DNA of 64,000 nt from Viscum album (GCA_963277665.1 OY728131.1:1389448688-1389512687); one strand, 5' to 3'. Counted from the first letter of the stretch, positions 11,152-24,965 are shown. Program-made: numbers and translations. The notes: generated by a model from the letters alone, not told the origin.

Positions 11152-13135
11152 TTTAACATCCCAGTTTCGGAAGCCACCCAGAGGCACCCCGTTCCTAGTT
11201 GGTCACATGGACACAAACGTATTTCTGAGAATGCCAGAGGATGCTCACTAGCTGCGAGGGACATAAGTTTAATAGTGGGGAAATTATTCCCTCATGGGCA
11301 CAGTAGGTAGTGGAATTAAGCAAATATACAAGAGAGGAAGCAATAAAAATATCATACAAAAAATAAACAGTTGAAGACTGATAGAATAAACTGGATCACA
11401 TATATTTAATGATGCATGGTACATATGTCTATTAAAGTATCCAATAATAGCACAATATGAAAGTAAAATACTAAAAAAAGTAAAAAAACAAATAGAAAAA
11501 ATAACTCAGCATCGCAAGATGAATATTAGCCTCACACTATCCAGCCCCACAACATATCATGTACCTGATGTAGAAGGGTGTTTTCTCTAATCTATACGTG
11601 CAACAATATAATCTGTTTGGGCCCAAAAGCATTGCCCAAATAGGGTGTGAAACAAAATCCCAGTAGGAAACCACAACATGATATGTTCCTAACAGTCAGT
11701 GATTATATGGTAGATAATATGTATAGGAAGTAGTAAGCATGGAAGTACTCAACAATAAACAATCCACACGGTTCCAATGCATACAGTTCCAGATATCAAG
11801 AAACCAGGAAATCAAAGCAGGTAACCCTTTGGGATGTAAACACTACCTATCCCCTCGAGTTCAACATAAAAGTACAAGAAACCCTCTGAGAACCACACAT
11901 AGTCTCTCACCTCTAGTTCTGGTAAGTATCCACTCTTTGGGAAAGCCCTCAATGTCAATTTCCCCTATAGTTTTGTATCGGTACTAAAGGCGCTCTGGGG
12001 AAGCACTGAACGTCAATTCCCTAGATGGCCCACGTCGAGGCACTACAGACACTCTAAGGAAGCACTCAACATTAATTACCCCTTTGATATTTCATTATAA
12101 TATAAATAAAAGACAATATGGGAAAGCCCTTACGTCATTTTCCCCTATGGTCTTACTACACCAAGTTCTCATGACACATTGTAAATCAAAATAGCATAGC
12201 AATTCATAACGACCAAAGTAAACCTTAGGAACTACTTGGATAATTAGTCTATAACATAACATTATATCAGAATAGATAATCACACCATCCTACAATACGA
12301 GGCGTGGGAAATATACTGCAGCCTAATAGGCAAGGCTAGACTAAAACAGTCATAAACAAACATGCATAGGCAAAAACATCCAAAGAATAACAATTCACCC
12401 TATTCAAAATCAATTAACCTTGATTCAAGAATACAAGCATAGTAGGAAATAAAAAATGGTAAATAGTAAACACGAAATACCCCCTTCATGGGTGTTGAGT
12501 GACTTTTTACAAATAACTCAAAGACATCTTACCAAAAGGCACAAACCACCTACCTCGGCATTGGGAGATCAATAAACTTGTGTCTCATGTCTAGAATCAA
12601 CATAGAATGCTGAAGATCTATGAAAATGTATAAAACATTAAACAGAGGATAACTTGATAAAGAGGTGGAATCCTAAAATGATGCTATAAAAGAAGAAAGA
12701 ACCTTCCGAGATGATCCTAAAAAAATCGATGGTGGTGGAATCAGAGACCGGACAGAGGCTCAGGAGCTCGGAGAATGATCACGACCGTACGAGTTCTCTC
12801 AGATAAATGAGACCTAGAAGAAGGGTGTTTTGTCCGTCAGATGTGAACCTGGTGAATTTAATGAAAAAAATAAAGTACACGACAGATTATTTGGAACTAC
12901 AGGGCGTGTACTTGTTATTTCCGTACTATTCTTTAGGCGGACTCCAGGTCACCACCACATGGCTGTGTGCAAGGCCGCTACACGGCCAGCACAAAGATAG
13001 CCGTAGTAACCGAGTACATGGTTTTTACTCATAAAGAACACAATTTTTACATAAAAAATATCTATAATTTCCTCTTTTTCTCAAATACTACATGGAAAGG
13101 AAAACATACATGAATAGAAGATCCGGGTTCTCACA
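11152..13135 (-). repeat. Element B 5' LTR
   Basis: It aligns with 3,193-5,174 along its whole length and carries the promoter of the element when read on the minus strand. It ends GGGTTCTCACA at 13,135. The initial TG has become TT (11,152-11,153), a decay mark. The same degenerate tandem modules as in the 3' LTR are found near 11,930-12,155. Confidence 0.9.
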
Positions 13136-13915
13136 TGATTTTTCATATTCTCCCAAAAATTCATATATTTTATAAAATTATAATAACTAAATTTTGGAAA
13201 ATATCAATTTGATAATTTCAAAAATGAAATTATTTCTATGAAAATTATCTTCTAGCATAGTAATTTTTTATATTTAATAAAAAAATATTATTTTTTATAA
13301 AACATTAATATTTAATTTTATTTAAAATTAATTTATGCATTCTATTGTGTTTTCTATATTGGGTATATGTTTTATTGAACTCTACATTATTTATATTGAC
13401 TTATTTTATTTTTAGTTAATATTATTTAAAAATAATTTTACAATTATAATGGTCAATCTAGTATTCTAATGGACTAGTTACGAAATCTAAATGTTATGAT
13501 TATATTTTTAATAGTCTGATTACTATTCCAATATTCATATTGATTTTATAATTCCTTTAAATAAATCATATTTAATGCATTCATCAATCACATAATTTTT
13601 AATCTAATATAAATTAATATTATACAACATTGAAATAATATTTGTAACCATTTTTAAATATTATAAATCATGATTGAGATATTTCATAGATACCTAAATG
13701 AACCAACAGTTCCTATTTATGTTATTTCATTTTTTATAGTCCCACTATACTATTATTAGTATTATAGTTTATAGATTTTCAACTTATGTAACATTATTTA
13801 TTTAGAAAATATATGTTTATTCTTCTTATTCTCATTAATTTTCATATTACTAAATTTAAAAACAATGTATATTCATAAGGATATTCCCATATATAATAAA
13901 TTTTGGGTTGTTATA
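13136..13915 (-). repeat. Element A left LTR, second part
   Basis: This is a continuation of the LTR interrupted by element B. Its end, GGGTTGTTATA (13,905-13,915), is followed by TTCTTCCTCC and an A-rich stretch. The end of element B's 3' LTR has the same layout (GGGTTCTTACA, then TTCCCCCC and poly A). That marks the interior border of a minus-strand gypsy 3' LTR. The body is AT-rich with no other features. Confidence 0.45.
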
Positions 13916-13925
13916 TTCTTCCTCC
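13916..13925 (-). promoter_or_regulatory. Element A polypurine tract
   Basis: The minus strand reads GGAGGAAGAA next to the presumed LTR end. Supported by position and by the integrase tail found just beyond it. Confidence 0.45.
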
Positions 13926-14099
13926 AATTAAAAATTTTATCCACAAAATATCAATGCTTATCCTAGATTGAGAATATATGGGGAACGTTTGTTTCATTTC
14001 ACCATCAGGTTCCGCAATTTCCTCCTTATACTTTTGGTTATTCTTATGTAATTGATAATTTGAGTTGTATTTTTTCATATAAACTTGTCTTTGTATTTT

Positions 14100-14390
14100 T
14101 GGATCTTCATAGATCCACCCATATAATAAAGATCATATTAAATGTATACAACCTAAATATTTAATATATGAGATTTATCATATATGTAGTTCCTCAAGAG
14201 AGATACAAAAAACAAATTAAGCACTTGTATTGGCATTGGAAGAAGTTATAGTCGATAGGTCAGAGATCTTATACAATCAAGAATCTCACTGTGTACAATA
14301 TACCTAAGGTAGAGGCTTGACATCATTCTGAACTTCATGGTTCCCTTCTATGGTGATATTTGAAGGAACAATTTGTCTCTATATTCAAAA
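14100..14390 (-). pseudogene. Element A integrase C-terminal remnant
   Basis: Minus-strand translation gives KGTMKFRMM, then RYIVHSEILDCIRSLTYRL, then LPMPIQVLNLFFVSLLRNYI and YDKSHILNI. Interrupting stops lie between and after these. This is the chain typical of Ty3/gypsy integrase tails (K..M.F...GKLSPRFIGPFEIL, AYRLALPP.L..VHNVFHVS, LRKY..DPSH). It shows that a second, older minus-strand gypsy element lies around element B. The rest of its pol was not recognised. Confidence 0.7.
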
Positions 14391-17300
14391 TCCATTTCTC
14401 TTTGATGACTGTCAATACAACTATTCAATAAAAATTGTGAAATATTAATGTATTACCGAATAACATATACATTCATTATCATCTATTCTTTATTTTTTTG
14501 TCCCAATAGATTCCATTCATAATATTCACCACAACATTTTTTAGTTATGAATCCCATCCCATATATAGATTTATTTTGGTTATCTAAATACATGAGTATT
14601 AAATATATTCGATGAAAAGATAATCATTGTATTATATTTTTTCTTCCCACATTTGAAGTCCAATGTCAAAAGTTATCAGTATGTGAAAAAAAATTAATAT
14701 CCCTTTTAGATTAGCTGCTAGTCTGAGGTTGATAGGATTTACTAAAATTCAACATAGTATTTTGGTAATGTGGAATACTCCACTGAAATTTATAGTCAAA
14801 CCATAGATCTCAATTACATACGGTCAAATTTCGTACCACATACCACCTAACAAAATTATTAATATATATCATGGAATGATAAATGAGTGAAAAATATCGA
14901 TGAATAGTGATTAGTAGATAAGTATTAGTTATTAGATTCACCATAACCCATTTAGTTTTAATTCTTATAGAAGTTTTACAATAACTAATGATAAATTACA
15001 TAGTTATATTATCCAATTTCCACATTTATATTGGTATTGGTTTTATCAGACACATTAAAAAATGAAACACTTATATAAAATTCTATCATAATAATCACTT
15101 TGAGGTGTACTGAGTAATATAACTATTCATGTTGTCTCTCCTTAAATGATCTCAAATATCTCATTGAATATTGCAACAAACTAGGTGGATATAGAATGAT
15201 GAGATACCATAATCATAAAATAGGGGTTTTATTATATCCAGTGTTAGTGGATGACATAGGATAATAGTAAAATAAACAAATTCATATTTTTTAATGTTGA
15301 ATTTATGAATATTTATTTCTTTTTTTCCCTACATCTCTTTTGAATCCCTTTATCATCACTTTGTGCCTCCTTCATTTTACAATTGATATATTGTTAAGTG
15401 ATCATTTTGGAATTTTAGGATATATTACCTTCATTTATGACTTCTAGATCCATCCATATTATATCCAATATGATATAACCTTTCTAAATCCGCATTGTGG
15501 ATAGAGATTTATGTTCATTTTAGCTATGTGTATCAATTACCATATTTAATTTCCCGGGGTGGTAGTGGATTGTGAAATCATAGTCCCAAATTTACTTAAA
15601 AAATATTAATTTGAACATGTGTTATATTCTTCTGTATGAAAATATAAATTATAAAATATTGATCAAAATATATGACACAATTCATTTCATAGTGGTGTAT
15701 TCTTCAAACATTAAACATAAAGATCACAACTACAATCTTTGAATCATTTGATGAGTAGTTCTGCTCATGGATATTTAATTTTCATGAGTCAAAAACAATC
15801 AAATTATGATTATTCATTATCACATACTAAAATTATTACATTGAAGAATTAGTATATATCAAAACCACTTATTCAATTTTGGGTAGTTTGAGTACATGTG
15901 TTGTGATTTCACTATTCGTTATTTTTTTTATAAATTTATTTACATTATTTGGTCAAGAAATACTTTTATCTATTATATTATAACATTGTGGGAAATAAAA
16001 TCAATAGAAATTTCACACAAAACATCATTTGTACAAAACTAACTCAAAATAATTTGAAATATCTATTTCATTGTTTTTTTGTTTCATTCCTTAGTCATAT
16101 TTATCTTCTTAGGATATATATAATTATTTTCCGTATGAACACATGCCATAGAAATCTTTCCTACTACATCAAAATTTCAAATTTAATAAACATGGTTAAT
16201 AAATCCTCATTTATTTAATCATATAAATCATTATATGCACTATATGTTAATCATTTTACATGTATTATATGGGAATAACATCTATAACCTACACTAGAAA
16301 TTTATAACTATAGGTTATCAATACTACATTCTTAATGTACATTAATATTTTTGGAAAATTTGTATGTCGAAATGAAAGAACTGGGAACCCATTATTTCTA
16401 TATCTTTTCCAATAATGTTATATTTTAAATATACTATCTCTTAACCATTATTTTATGGTATTTCAAATGAAGATTCACATTTTATAAGAATTGGTATCAT
16501 CAATATTGATGGAAAAGGACATCAATCATTGGTAGTGGAACCATTAATTTATGGAGATATTGCATAATTATTAGTAGTTGATGTAAACCCACCTTAACCC
16601 TTACTTATTCATGGGAATTAGAAACAAAACCCATAATATTTATTTGACAATGATCTATAAACACCTTTTCCAAATTCTTTCTCATATTCTTCTTTATGTT
16701 GTTATTTTATATTGGGGGTATACTCTAGGATTTAATATATATATATAAATATATGTGAATTTCACCATATATTTCAATTAAGAAATAATACTCATAGTCC
16801 TCAAGAAGACTATGAAATAATTTAGGTAATAAATTATATATTACATTATTATTTTAATGTCTAAATGATTAATGAATTACTTTTTACACCATTTTAGAAA
16901 TATATGATTCTCCTGTGGGTATCATCCCCCATAACATTAAAAAATATTATAAATGATATTAATGATCTTATTTTAATTTGTGTATAAGAATTGGATGGTT
17001 TGGAATATTGAAGGGTATTTATTTTTCCTAGATCTTGATGTGAAATTTAAATAATTACTTCCAATCCATACGAAGAATATCATTAAATTCCACCAATGAA
17101 AGGTTTAAAATATTTTTATGGAAAATATTCACACATTCACAAATATGGGAAGTTTACAATAATTAGGTTCCAATGATTGAACAACTAAGTGTTTTAAAAC
17201 ATTTGTCAACTTTCTGGTATAAGGGATATAAATCAATAATTCTTGAAATTTTGTATGATATAATAGAAATTGATGAACATTAATGAAAGAAAATTTTCAT

Positions 17301-17689
17301 CCTTATTTAGTGTAAGGTAAGTATACAATCCCAAGTTTGTTTTCTATACACACCATATATATGAAGATCAAGTAATAATTTTCTTCCTATCATGGATTAT
17401 GTGGTTTCTAACATCGAATTAAATCAATGAACAACGGTTTATTACATTGTATGTTATAGTTCCTAGGTTAAGTTCAGTTGAAATATTGAATCATGGGTTG
17501 TGCATTAGGTGGTACATACTGTTAGTACATTATATTTGTTGCATTATATATGTCATGTATACAGTCATGAGTTTATTCACATCTTTCTCACCGGTTTCAC
17601 ACCTTTTTTCGCTGACGACTACCTTCATTTCTCCAGAGCAACCCAGAATGAGTGTCTCACTCTAGGCCATGTGATCCAATAGTATGAGA
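14391..17689 (-). other. Element A interior, not recognisable
   Basis: By position this should hold the remaining pol of element A. I tried the usual RT, RNase H and integrase motifs on the minus strand and found none I would defend. The sequence is AT-rich with stops in all frames. Short open frames here, such as 15,949-16,218, show no known motif. Confidence 0.35.
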
Positions 17690-17784
17690 GGGCCTCTAGG
17701 AAAACAATTAATCATTGAAAGTGAGAATTCTCCTTCGTATCTGGGGTCCCAATTGCCAAAAGTGAACAGATTTGTGCCATTACA

Positions 17785-18090
17785 AGCATTCATATTGTCG
17801 AGAATCATCAGAAGTACCTCGAGCTACCCACAGTGATCATCAATAAAAAAATAAATCTTCCCCTCTTTTTTGATAGGATAGAGAAAAAAATCCAAGGATG
17901 GACCCGAAAAAGAATTTCCAATGTTGGAAAAGAAACCCTCATTAAGGGTGCCCTTCAATCTATTCCTATCTACTTTATGTCCCTGTTTGAGCTCCATGTT
18001 ATGGTTGTCAACCAGATCCACTCACGCACAACAATATTCTGGTGGGGACACAACAATGTAAGGAATAAAACCCACTAGATCACCTTGAAA
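17785..18090 (+). pseudogene. LINE reverse transcriptase C-terminal part
   Basis: The translation reads HQKYLELPTVI, then RIEKKIQGWTRKRISN, GKETLIKGALQSIPIYFMSL and IFWWGHNN. These are the well-known end-of-RT blocks of plant L1 elements (H.KYLGLP, R..KK..GW....LS.AGKE.LIK.V.QAIP.Y.MS.F, FWWG). The open segment is 17,833-18,078. The conserved continuation (GMGFRDL.HFNEALLAKQGW) follows after a stop near 18,078 and in a shifted frame near 18,117-18,180. Confidence 0.9.
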
Positions 18091-18289
18091 AATCCCTGTC
18101 AGTAAAAATTTGAGGGAGGAATGGGTTTCCGAGACCTCTTTCACTTTAATGAAGCATTACTGGCAAAGCAAGGATGGTGCCTTATTTACAACCCATCCTC
18201 ACTTTTTTCTACAGTTCTCCGTGCAAAATATTTACCCCACAAGGATTTCTAGGATTACTCTCTTGGCCCCCGACCCAGCATCCTCTGGA

Positions 18290-18890
18290 GAAGCATCTGG
18301 AGCTCCCGTAGCCTCTTGGAGAGAGGGCTGGGTTGGAGGATTGGGAATGGTACATCTGTTTCGATCTGGACTCACCCCTGGCTGATCAATAAGGATGGTA
18401 GGCGGGCATCATCACCAGTCCCACTTGGGATCGATGGTGCCACTGTTTGGTGCCTGTTTTATGATCATGGGAATGGGTGGTGCATGGAAAAGCTTCAATA
18501 ATGGTTCACTGAAAGAGACAATAGGATTATCCAAAGTATCCCATGTGTTTCAGATATAGGCCCTGAATACCTCTTCTAGATCAATGACATCTCAGGAGTC
18601 TATACGGTGTAATCTCGCTATCGACTAACTATTTGTTCTCAGTCTGACGCTAGGGAAGGAGGGAAATGGGATTCACTGTGGAAGCTCAATGTCCCCCGAA
18701 AAATCTGCCACTTTTGGTGGCAGGTGTTCTTGGGCATCCTCCCTACCATGACCCTCCTTGCCTTCTGACATTTCTCAGGTGACATGTTCTGCCCCTTTTG
18801 CCTGGACGCCCTAGAATCCCCCCTCCACGCACTAATCCAATGTCCAGGGGAAAAGTAGATTTGGAACAAATGGGGCTCATCTGTGCATTC
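18290..18890 (+). pseudogene. LINE zf-RVT region
   Basis: WRIGNGTSVSIWTHPWL (18,328-18,378) is the conserved spacer block (W.IGNG..I..W..PWL). It is followed around 18,665-18,860 by KWDSLWKLNVPRKICHFWWQ, then an FCPFC and ALIQCP segment. This is the zinc-binding domain typical of plant LINE polyproteins (W..IW....P.K...F.W, C..C....E...H....C). Stops at several places break the frame. Confidence 0.85.
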
Positions 18891-19144
18891 CTCACTGGTT
18901 TTGGCCTCTGACCTCCCCTCTCTCTTAAGGCATTGGTGCCCTTCCTCATCGCCGAACTTGGCGGGATCACTTTGCATCATGGCTTGGATCATTTGGGTTC
19001 ATCCTAACGATTTGGAATTCATCCATGTGTTCAATCCTCCCGATTCATGGATTAAACAGGCATCATACCAGATTGAGGGCTGGCAGAAACATTCTGGTCA
19101 ACAATGACCTTTGGATCCCTCCCCCTTCATCCCATTTCTGTCTT

Positions 19145-19565
19145 CCACTAGAAGGGATCCTCAAGATAAATGTGGATGCGTCTCTCCCCAAGGATGGTCT
19201 TTTCGGCCTTGGTCTACTTGCCAGGGATCATTTGGGTCAAATCATCGCATCCAAACACGAATCCCGTCATGCTCATTGGGAACCCATTGTTGCCAAAGCC
19301 GCTGCCATCCTTGCCGGGATGAGGTTTTCCAAAGATCGCAGATGGGGGAAGATCCACCTTGAATCATACTGTCTCACTGTTATCAAGACCATCAACTGCA
19401 ATGATGATGACCTTCAATCTTACGGTCCACTTATCTAGAAAATCCAATATCTCCATCACTGTTTCATTTCCTGCACCTTCTCCTTCATCAGAAGGGAAGG
19501 GAACAATGCTACTAACCAGTTGGCGGCCTCTGGCCCACTTTATAATGACCATATCTGACTGGACC
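19145..19565 (+). pseudogene. LINE RNase H domain
   Basis: The open segment contains LKINVDASLPKDGLFGLG, LLARDHLGQIIAS, AKAAAILAGMRFSKDR and IHLESYCLTVI. These are the RVT_3-type RNase H motifs found at the end of many plant L1 elements (NVDA, R...G....., E..A...GL, E.D....V). A stop at 19,438 separates it from the last part, which holds FI R.GN..A..LA-like residues in the same direction. Confidence 0.85.
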
Positions 19566-19670
19566 ACTTTCTTCCATGGATTTGCGCTTGTACTTCCATT
19601 GATCATAGTTTTTTATGAATTCGTCTTTTTTACAAAAAAATAATCTTACGATTTTTCTATCATTACTGAT

Positions 19671-21699
19671 AAAAAAACAAAATCATACATAATAATCCTT
19701 GGGAAAGTAGCTGGAAATGTTACAATATTTCTTTTTTTTTCAATCTCCATGAATTATCTATCTATTTGGGTATGAAGAGTATGTGGTAAATACTTGAATA
19801 AATTATTTACAAAATTAATGTCTTCCCATTACATTGAATAAACTCCATCCTTTAGCTATGTATCCATGATCAATGTACACCATTGATTATCTTCACCTTA
19901 TAAATTCTAAATAATCATAATATATTTCACCTTCTCATAAAAATAGAGTATAAAAATTCATTTCGATGGAGTCAACTCATTATTAAATAATAAGAGGATC
20001 AGAAACACTACAAATAATGGTGGTAATTTTTGGATAAAGGATTCAAGGGATAATTGTTCTCCATTAGGTAAAATTGGTTGTTACACAAGTTCTATGTTAT
20101 TGAAAATAACATAATACAAGTGATTTAATACCCCATGAGGTTCTTAAGTCCATAAACCATTCCATTAGAAGAACATAATGGAAAATAATTATATTGTTAA
20201 TCATAATGGTTTTTGTAATAGAATCCATAGATTCCCATATTTTTCTAAAATACGAAAGGATAGAGGAAAACATACATTAATAGAATATTATTAAATAACT
20301 TAACCACATGTGTAAATCATTTCTTAATTCCAAAATTATGATGTATCTATGTTTAGCAAAGGTTTTATTTACTAACCTATTTCTAAAATTACCTAAACCA
20401 TGTTATGATACAAACTATACAAAAATACATCCAATATACATGATTTTTATGTCAATTTGAGACATATAATGGAACAATAGAACATTCTAGAATAAAAATA
20501 TTTATTATGTTATGATAATTACGGTCATAAAACCTAACTATTTATGAAATTTTAAACATGAAATAAATCCATCAGTGCAGTCCTTCTAAAATATTTCATA
20601 ATCAAATTAATAAATAAAATCACATGCTGATATAATTAATTGGAATGCTAGATTATAACCCTTTTAAAGTATAGGATAATAGGTAAGAAACATGAGACAA
20701 AAATAAATATAGTTCACGTGTCAGCATAATCATCATCATAATATTATATTTATAGTATCATCATCATAATCATGAGGAATCAATTTAAAGGATACATTAT
20801 TTTTTAGGAAACCATTGTAATGAAATTACATTTCTTCTTATATAAATCCAAATATTATAATGATAAAATATATAACATCATGTTGACAAGAACATATGTG
20901 TATAAAATTTATTTCATATAATGTGATAGAATGTGAACAAATATTTCATCATGTTCATACATAAAATCCCAAGATATTCATCACTATATGGAATAATTTA
21001 TATAGTTATTTAAATTTGGTCCAACCTGTCAGTTTGTAAAATGTTTATAATATTTCATGTCATAAGGGAATTAAAATGTACATAAATATTAGAAACTAAG
21101 TGAAGCCTTGGGAAGATAATCATTTTATTAGTGATGTTTTTAATCATATACAAAAAATTAAAGGGGTGAACTATAAAAGAATACCATAATTAATAATTTT
21201 GGATGTCAAAGGGTTTAATTAATAAGGAACATACCATATTCCACATATATGAATATTATTACAATATGATGAATCATTTAGATAGTTTGAGAAAAAAGTA
21301 TTTGTCAAGAAACATGAATATTGATAAAAAGGAATATAAATTATGTAATGATTTTAATATCCCTAGAAGAAGATCAAGGAATTTAAAATGACATTAAATA
21401 TTGAAATAAATATAAGAGAAATGGTGGAATAGAAAAGATATATTGGGGTAAACTCAAAAGAAAAGGAATGGGCCTAAAGTCCCCTTATAATAAATATATA
21501 TTTTTAATTGATAATAAATAATAGAGATTTAAATTAATGGATATATAAAACAATTTATTATTTATATAAAAATGAATATGTAAATTGAAATTGAAAATAA
21601 AAACAACCAATTAATATAGTGTTTTGATACCAAGAGATAATCAATAGAGTGGGATTAAAGGATAAGAACCTTACCTACATGGTAAGGTATGAATTAATC
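19671..21699. other. AT-rich sequence without recognisable genes
   Basis: By position this is the gag/leader side of element A. No coding motif could be defended on either strand. Contains only short open frames, such as 21,203-21,391, with lysine/asparagine-rich composition expected of random AT-rich DNA. Confidence 0.35.
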
Positions 21700-22699
21700 A
21701 TAAATTGTTTTGGTAAAAAATAATGTATATCTAAATTTCCACAATAGGTTAATAATAAAAAGAATAAGTTTGTTAGATAAAAATATATAAATACATATAT
21801 ATTTATAAAAATTTATCATATCATTAGATAAGGAGATTAAATCCCAAGAATAAATCTCAAGAGTGATCCTCTTTCCTTTGTCCAAGTTCTATGTTTTCAT
21901 TCGTAGAATACCTATATAAAAAAAATTATATTTAATAAAACAATCATAGATAAGTGAATAAAATTAATTTGTTTTATTATTTATATATTATAATCATTAT
22001 AATTTATTCTATAAACTTATTATAAAATTTAATATTTTTTGTGATTTTTCATTGAAATAATCAATTTGTTTTTTGATTTTACGATTTCGACTGATTTTCA
22101 TTTTTAAATTTTTAAAATTACATAATGAAGATTAATAATGAATTTAATAAAATATCTATAAAATATACATTATTCAGGATAACTATCCATGAAGGTAGTT
22201 GAAATTATATAAATGAAAACATCCTTATAATTTTATAAAACCAACCATTAAAAATTCATATCGTTGAGGGATGGAGTGGGAGAGAAATAATGTTCAAATT
22301 GTAAAAAAATATAGTATATTAATATCACTATAACTAAGTAAATATAATAATTAAATAAATTTGGGGGAGTGGTGTATGAAAAATGAATAGTTAAATAAAA
22401 AATAGAGTAGTTACATTGTATTTTAGGTCTCTCGTTTTCTACGACATTAACGTATTAGAAGATTATATTTTTATAACTAAATAAATATACAGGTTTATAA
22501 TAATACTTAGAATAATTGAATTGGGAAGATATTTAGAACATTTAACTACATGAAATATGATTTTCAAGGTTTCGGTAGGTGGTATTCATACTTGTAGGGG
22601 GTATTTTTTGTTGAAATTTTGAATAAATATTATTCCCAAAATAAAATAATTGAAATAGTGGGCCAATTATTTTAAATATGAATCATATTTGAATAGAAT
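21700..22699 (-). repeat. Element A right LTR, truncated by element C
   Basis: The part from 22,040 to 22,699 aligns with 2,280-2,930. The two copies share TTTTCATTGAA, CGACTGATTTT/TGACTAATTTT, TCCATGAAGGT, GGGGGTATTTTT and ATGAATCAT. The alignment stops abruptly at 22,699, where element C begins with TG. The left copy continues past this point, so element C inserted inside this LTR. Confidence 0.45.
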
Positions 22700-24134
22700 T
22701 GTAAAACCATTATTTTTTTGATTTGTTAAATAAATTAATTTTAATTTATGTCTTTCATTTCACCAAATCAAACATTCCTTTCACACGACATCGACTTCTC
22801 TTCACCTACATGCAACATCGAACTAGCCCATGTTACGTACAACATCATGTTTCCACAAAACATCATTTTATTATTATAAGATAGTTATGATGTAGCTGTT
22901 AAACGTATTAATGTAAATATTAATAACTAGTTTCCAAATATTTTTTATAATAGTTTTATATAAATAAAATATGTTGATAATGAAAGAAACAATTCATTTC
23001 TCAAGACATTATATTTATAAAAATATTATTTTTCCAATGAACTACTTTTCATGTCCTTCGATGAAAAATAATAAAATAAATTTTAGACACTCAAATATAT
23101 TTTGTCTTATAAAATTACATTAAAAATTTTCATTTGTAATTTTGAATTTTTCTTAGGTAGAATTCATAGTATTATTATCAAAAGTTTCTTTTTTTATCAG
23201 TGAAAAATACTGCATTATAATTAAAAACACTATTTCCCATTTAAATAATAATTATTCCATATATTTCTTTAAAATTTAAAAATATATCAATTATACATAT
23301 ATTAATCCAATTTATATCATTGTAATAATTTTTATATTTAAATTATATTTAAGAAATATATTCAACTTTTAAAATTCTTTCCACCTACCTTCTCACCATA
23401 TCCACAGGATTAGCATTTAACTTTATTTCATCACTTACATGGTCAATATTATAAAAATTCCTTTGAAATATAGTAAATTTATGTTAATAAGGATAATTTC
23501 ATTTTTTAGAGAATAAATTATTTAATTTAATCATTTCACATAATAATGTAGAATTATATAATTAAAGGAAATATAAATTAAATGATAATAAAAATATGTA
23601 AATAATGATAATTTTACATAATTAATTCCACAAAATAAATTTAATGAGAAATTTGACATTTTTTGTGATATTATAAGAGTTTGATAAAATTTATCATGTT
23701 GGTAGGATATTTTTTAAAATACAAATATTGAATACTATCAAAATTGACATAATTGATACACTAAAAAAATTATATTTTTTTAAATGATATAAACATCATA
23801 AAAATATATAATTTTGAATAATGAATATAATAAGGATAAAAATTTCATAAATGATCTAGTTATGGAATTTTTTCATTTTATATTAATTATATTAGCCCTA
23901 AAGTATAAAAATCGATGTTGTCATGGTTAATGTTTAAGGGATTAACTTGGTGTTATATACAAAAGTTAAGGTTAATAATTTAATCTAAACTTGTATAAAA
24001 GTCATTGGTCGAGAGTATTTAGAACCATTATCATATTTTATTCTAAAAAATCACTTTTAATCTATTATAAATCAAAAATAAATTTATATTAATTTAATAT
24101 TTTGAGAATTTACAAGAGTGACCCACACCTCTCT

Positions 24135-24142
24135 TATAAAAA
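24135..24142 (+). promoter_or_regulatory. TATA box of element C 5' LTR
   Basis: TATAAAAA preceded by a C/T-rich stretch (CCACACCTCTCT). The counterpart in the 3' LTR is ATATAAAATGG at 33,205-33,215 after TTCTCCTCTCTC. Conservation of both parts in the two LTRs supports a core promoter. Confidence 0.55.
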
Positions 24143-24922
24143 AGAATATCATATATAAATTCCCCAAACCACCATTTGCATAATATCTCAAAGTAAACAT
24201 GACAATTTATAATCATAACAATTATATAAAATTACTTGAGGTTCAACAATTGTTAAAATTATCAATCTAGTGTTACTAAGCGGAGCGCTAGAGGGAGATT
24301 ATCGAACAAGATTTAATCTCTTTACCAGGGGTTTAAAAATTGTTTTTTCTTATACATAGTATTAATATAATGACTCCATTATAAACTAATAAAACCAATA
24401 TAACAAATTTAATGATATTTTATTAAGATTATCTAAACCCTTTTTTCACCTTTATCAATTCTTTGATAAATGAAATCACCACATGTGCATATGCACGACC
24501 TACCATATCCACACCATGGTGTAATATATTTTAATCACTACAATATTTGGATGGGTATAATAATGGGTATAATGGATATAAATAATAAATTATACGTGAA
24601 ATTGATTCTTTATAATTAATATACCATTTAATTCCACTCCTATTGACTATTAAGATAATTATTTCATCACTCGTGTGTACGTATGACCGACCATATCTAC
24701 AACGGGATGAGACTCAACATATTTGTTAACCATTTAAATAAAGATAAAAAAAATTAAGTTAATGGATATATTTGAAATATATGAATTTTAATGTTCATTT
24801 AATAATATATATATATATATTCTATTTATCTTATTCCATTTAATATGATAAGAAATCAGAAACATCATTTATGAGTATGTGGATCTTATTATCTCCATGA
24901 CTGGTTTATTCCATTTCATATA

Positions 24923-24965
24923 TATATATATATATTATATATATTTATATAATAAATATATATGA
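24923..24965. repeat. AT-rich microsatellite in element C 5' LTR
   Basis: Imperfect (AT)n tract. A comparable tract is found at the matching place of the 3' LTR (about 33,999-34,027), exactly where element D inserted. Confidence 0.8.

Larger units (their letters stand above)
3193..13135 (-). mobile_element. Element B: full-length decayed Ty3/gypsy retrotransposon
   Basis: A complete LTR retrotransposon of about 9.9 kb in minus orientation. Two LTRs of nearly equal length (1,982 and 1,984 bp) flank an interior with primer-binding site, gag, protease, reverse transcriptase, RNase H and integrase in the Ty3/gypsy order (integrase last), then a polypurine tract. The long LTRs and the integrase C-terminus resemble plant chromoviruses of the Tekay/Del type; that clade call is an inference. 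Flanking 5-mers (CAATT before, TGATT after) match only in part, so a target-site duplication is not convincing. The LTRs differ by many substitutions and small indels, and every domain has stops, so the element is old and inactive. It sits inside the LTR of element A. Confidence 0.9.
17690..19670 (+). mobile_element. 5'-truncated L1-type LINE with RNase H domain
   Basis: A non-LTR retrotransposon fragment of about 2 kb, plus strand. It retains the end of reverse transcriptase, the zinc-binding zf-RVT domain and a C-terminal plant-type RNase H. It ends in A-rich sequence (near 19,634 and 19,665). The base composition is clearly less AT-rich than both flanks. The front of the element (endonuclease and most of RT) is missing, as is usual for LINEs truncated during insertion. 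No target-site duplication was visible. Frameshifts and stops make it a dead copy. Confidence 0.9.

Noticed and set aside
3188..13140. 5 bp target-site duplication of element B
   Set aside because: CAATT and TGATT agree at only three of five positions; in AT-rich DNA this is not evidence.
15949..16218. 89-residue frame as a possible host gene
   Set aside because: Composition is that of random AT-rich DNA (Ile, Asn, Lys, Phe, Tyr) and it lies inside the interior of element A.
18639..18992. Minus-strand frames of 75-117 residues over the LINE
   Set aside because: Antisense to the zf-RVT domain read on the plus strand.
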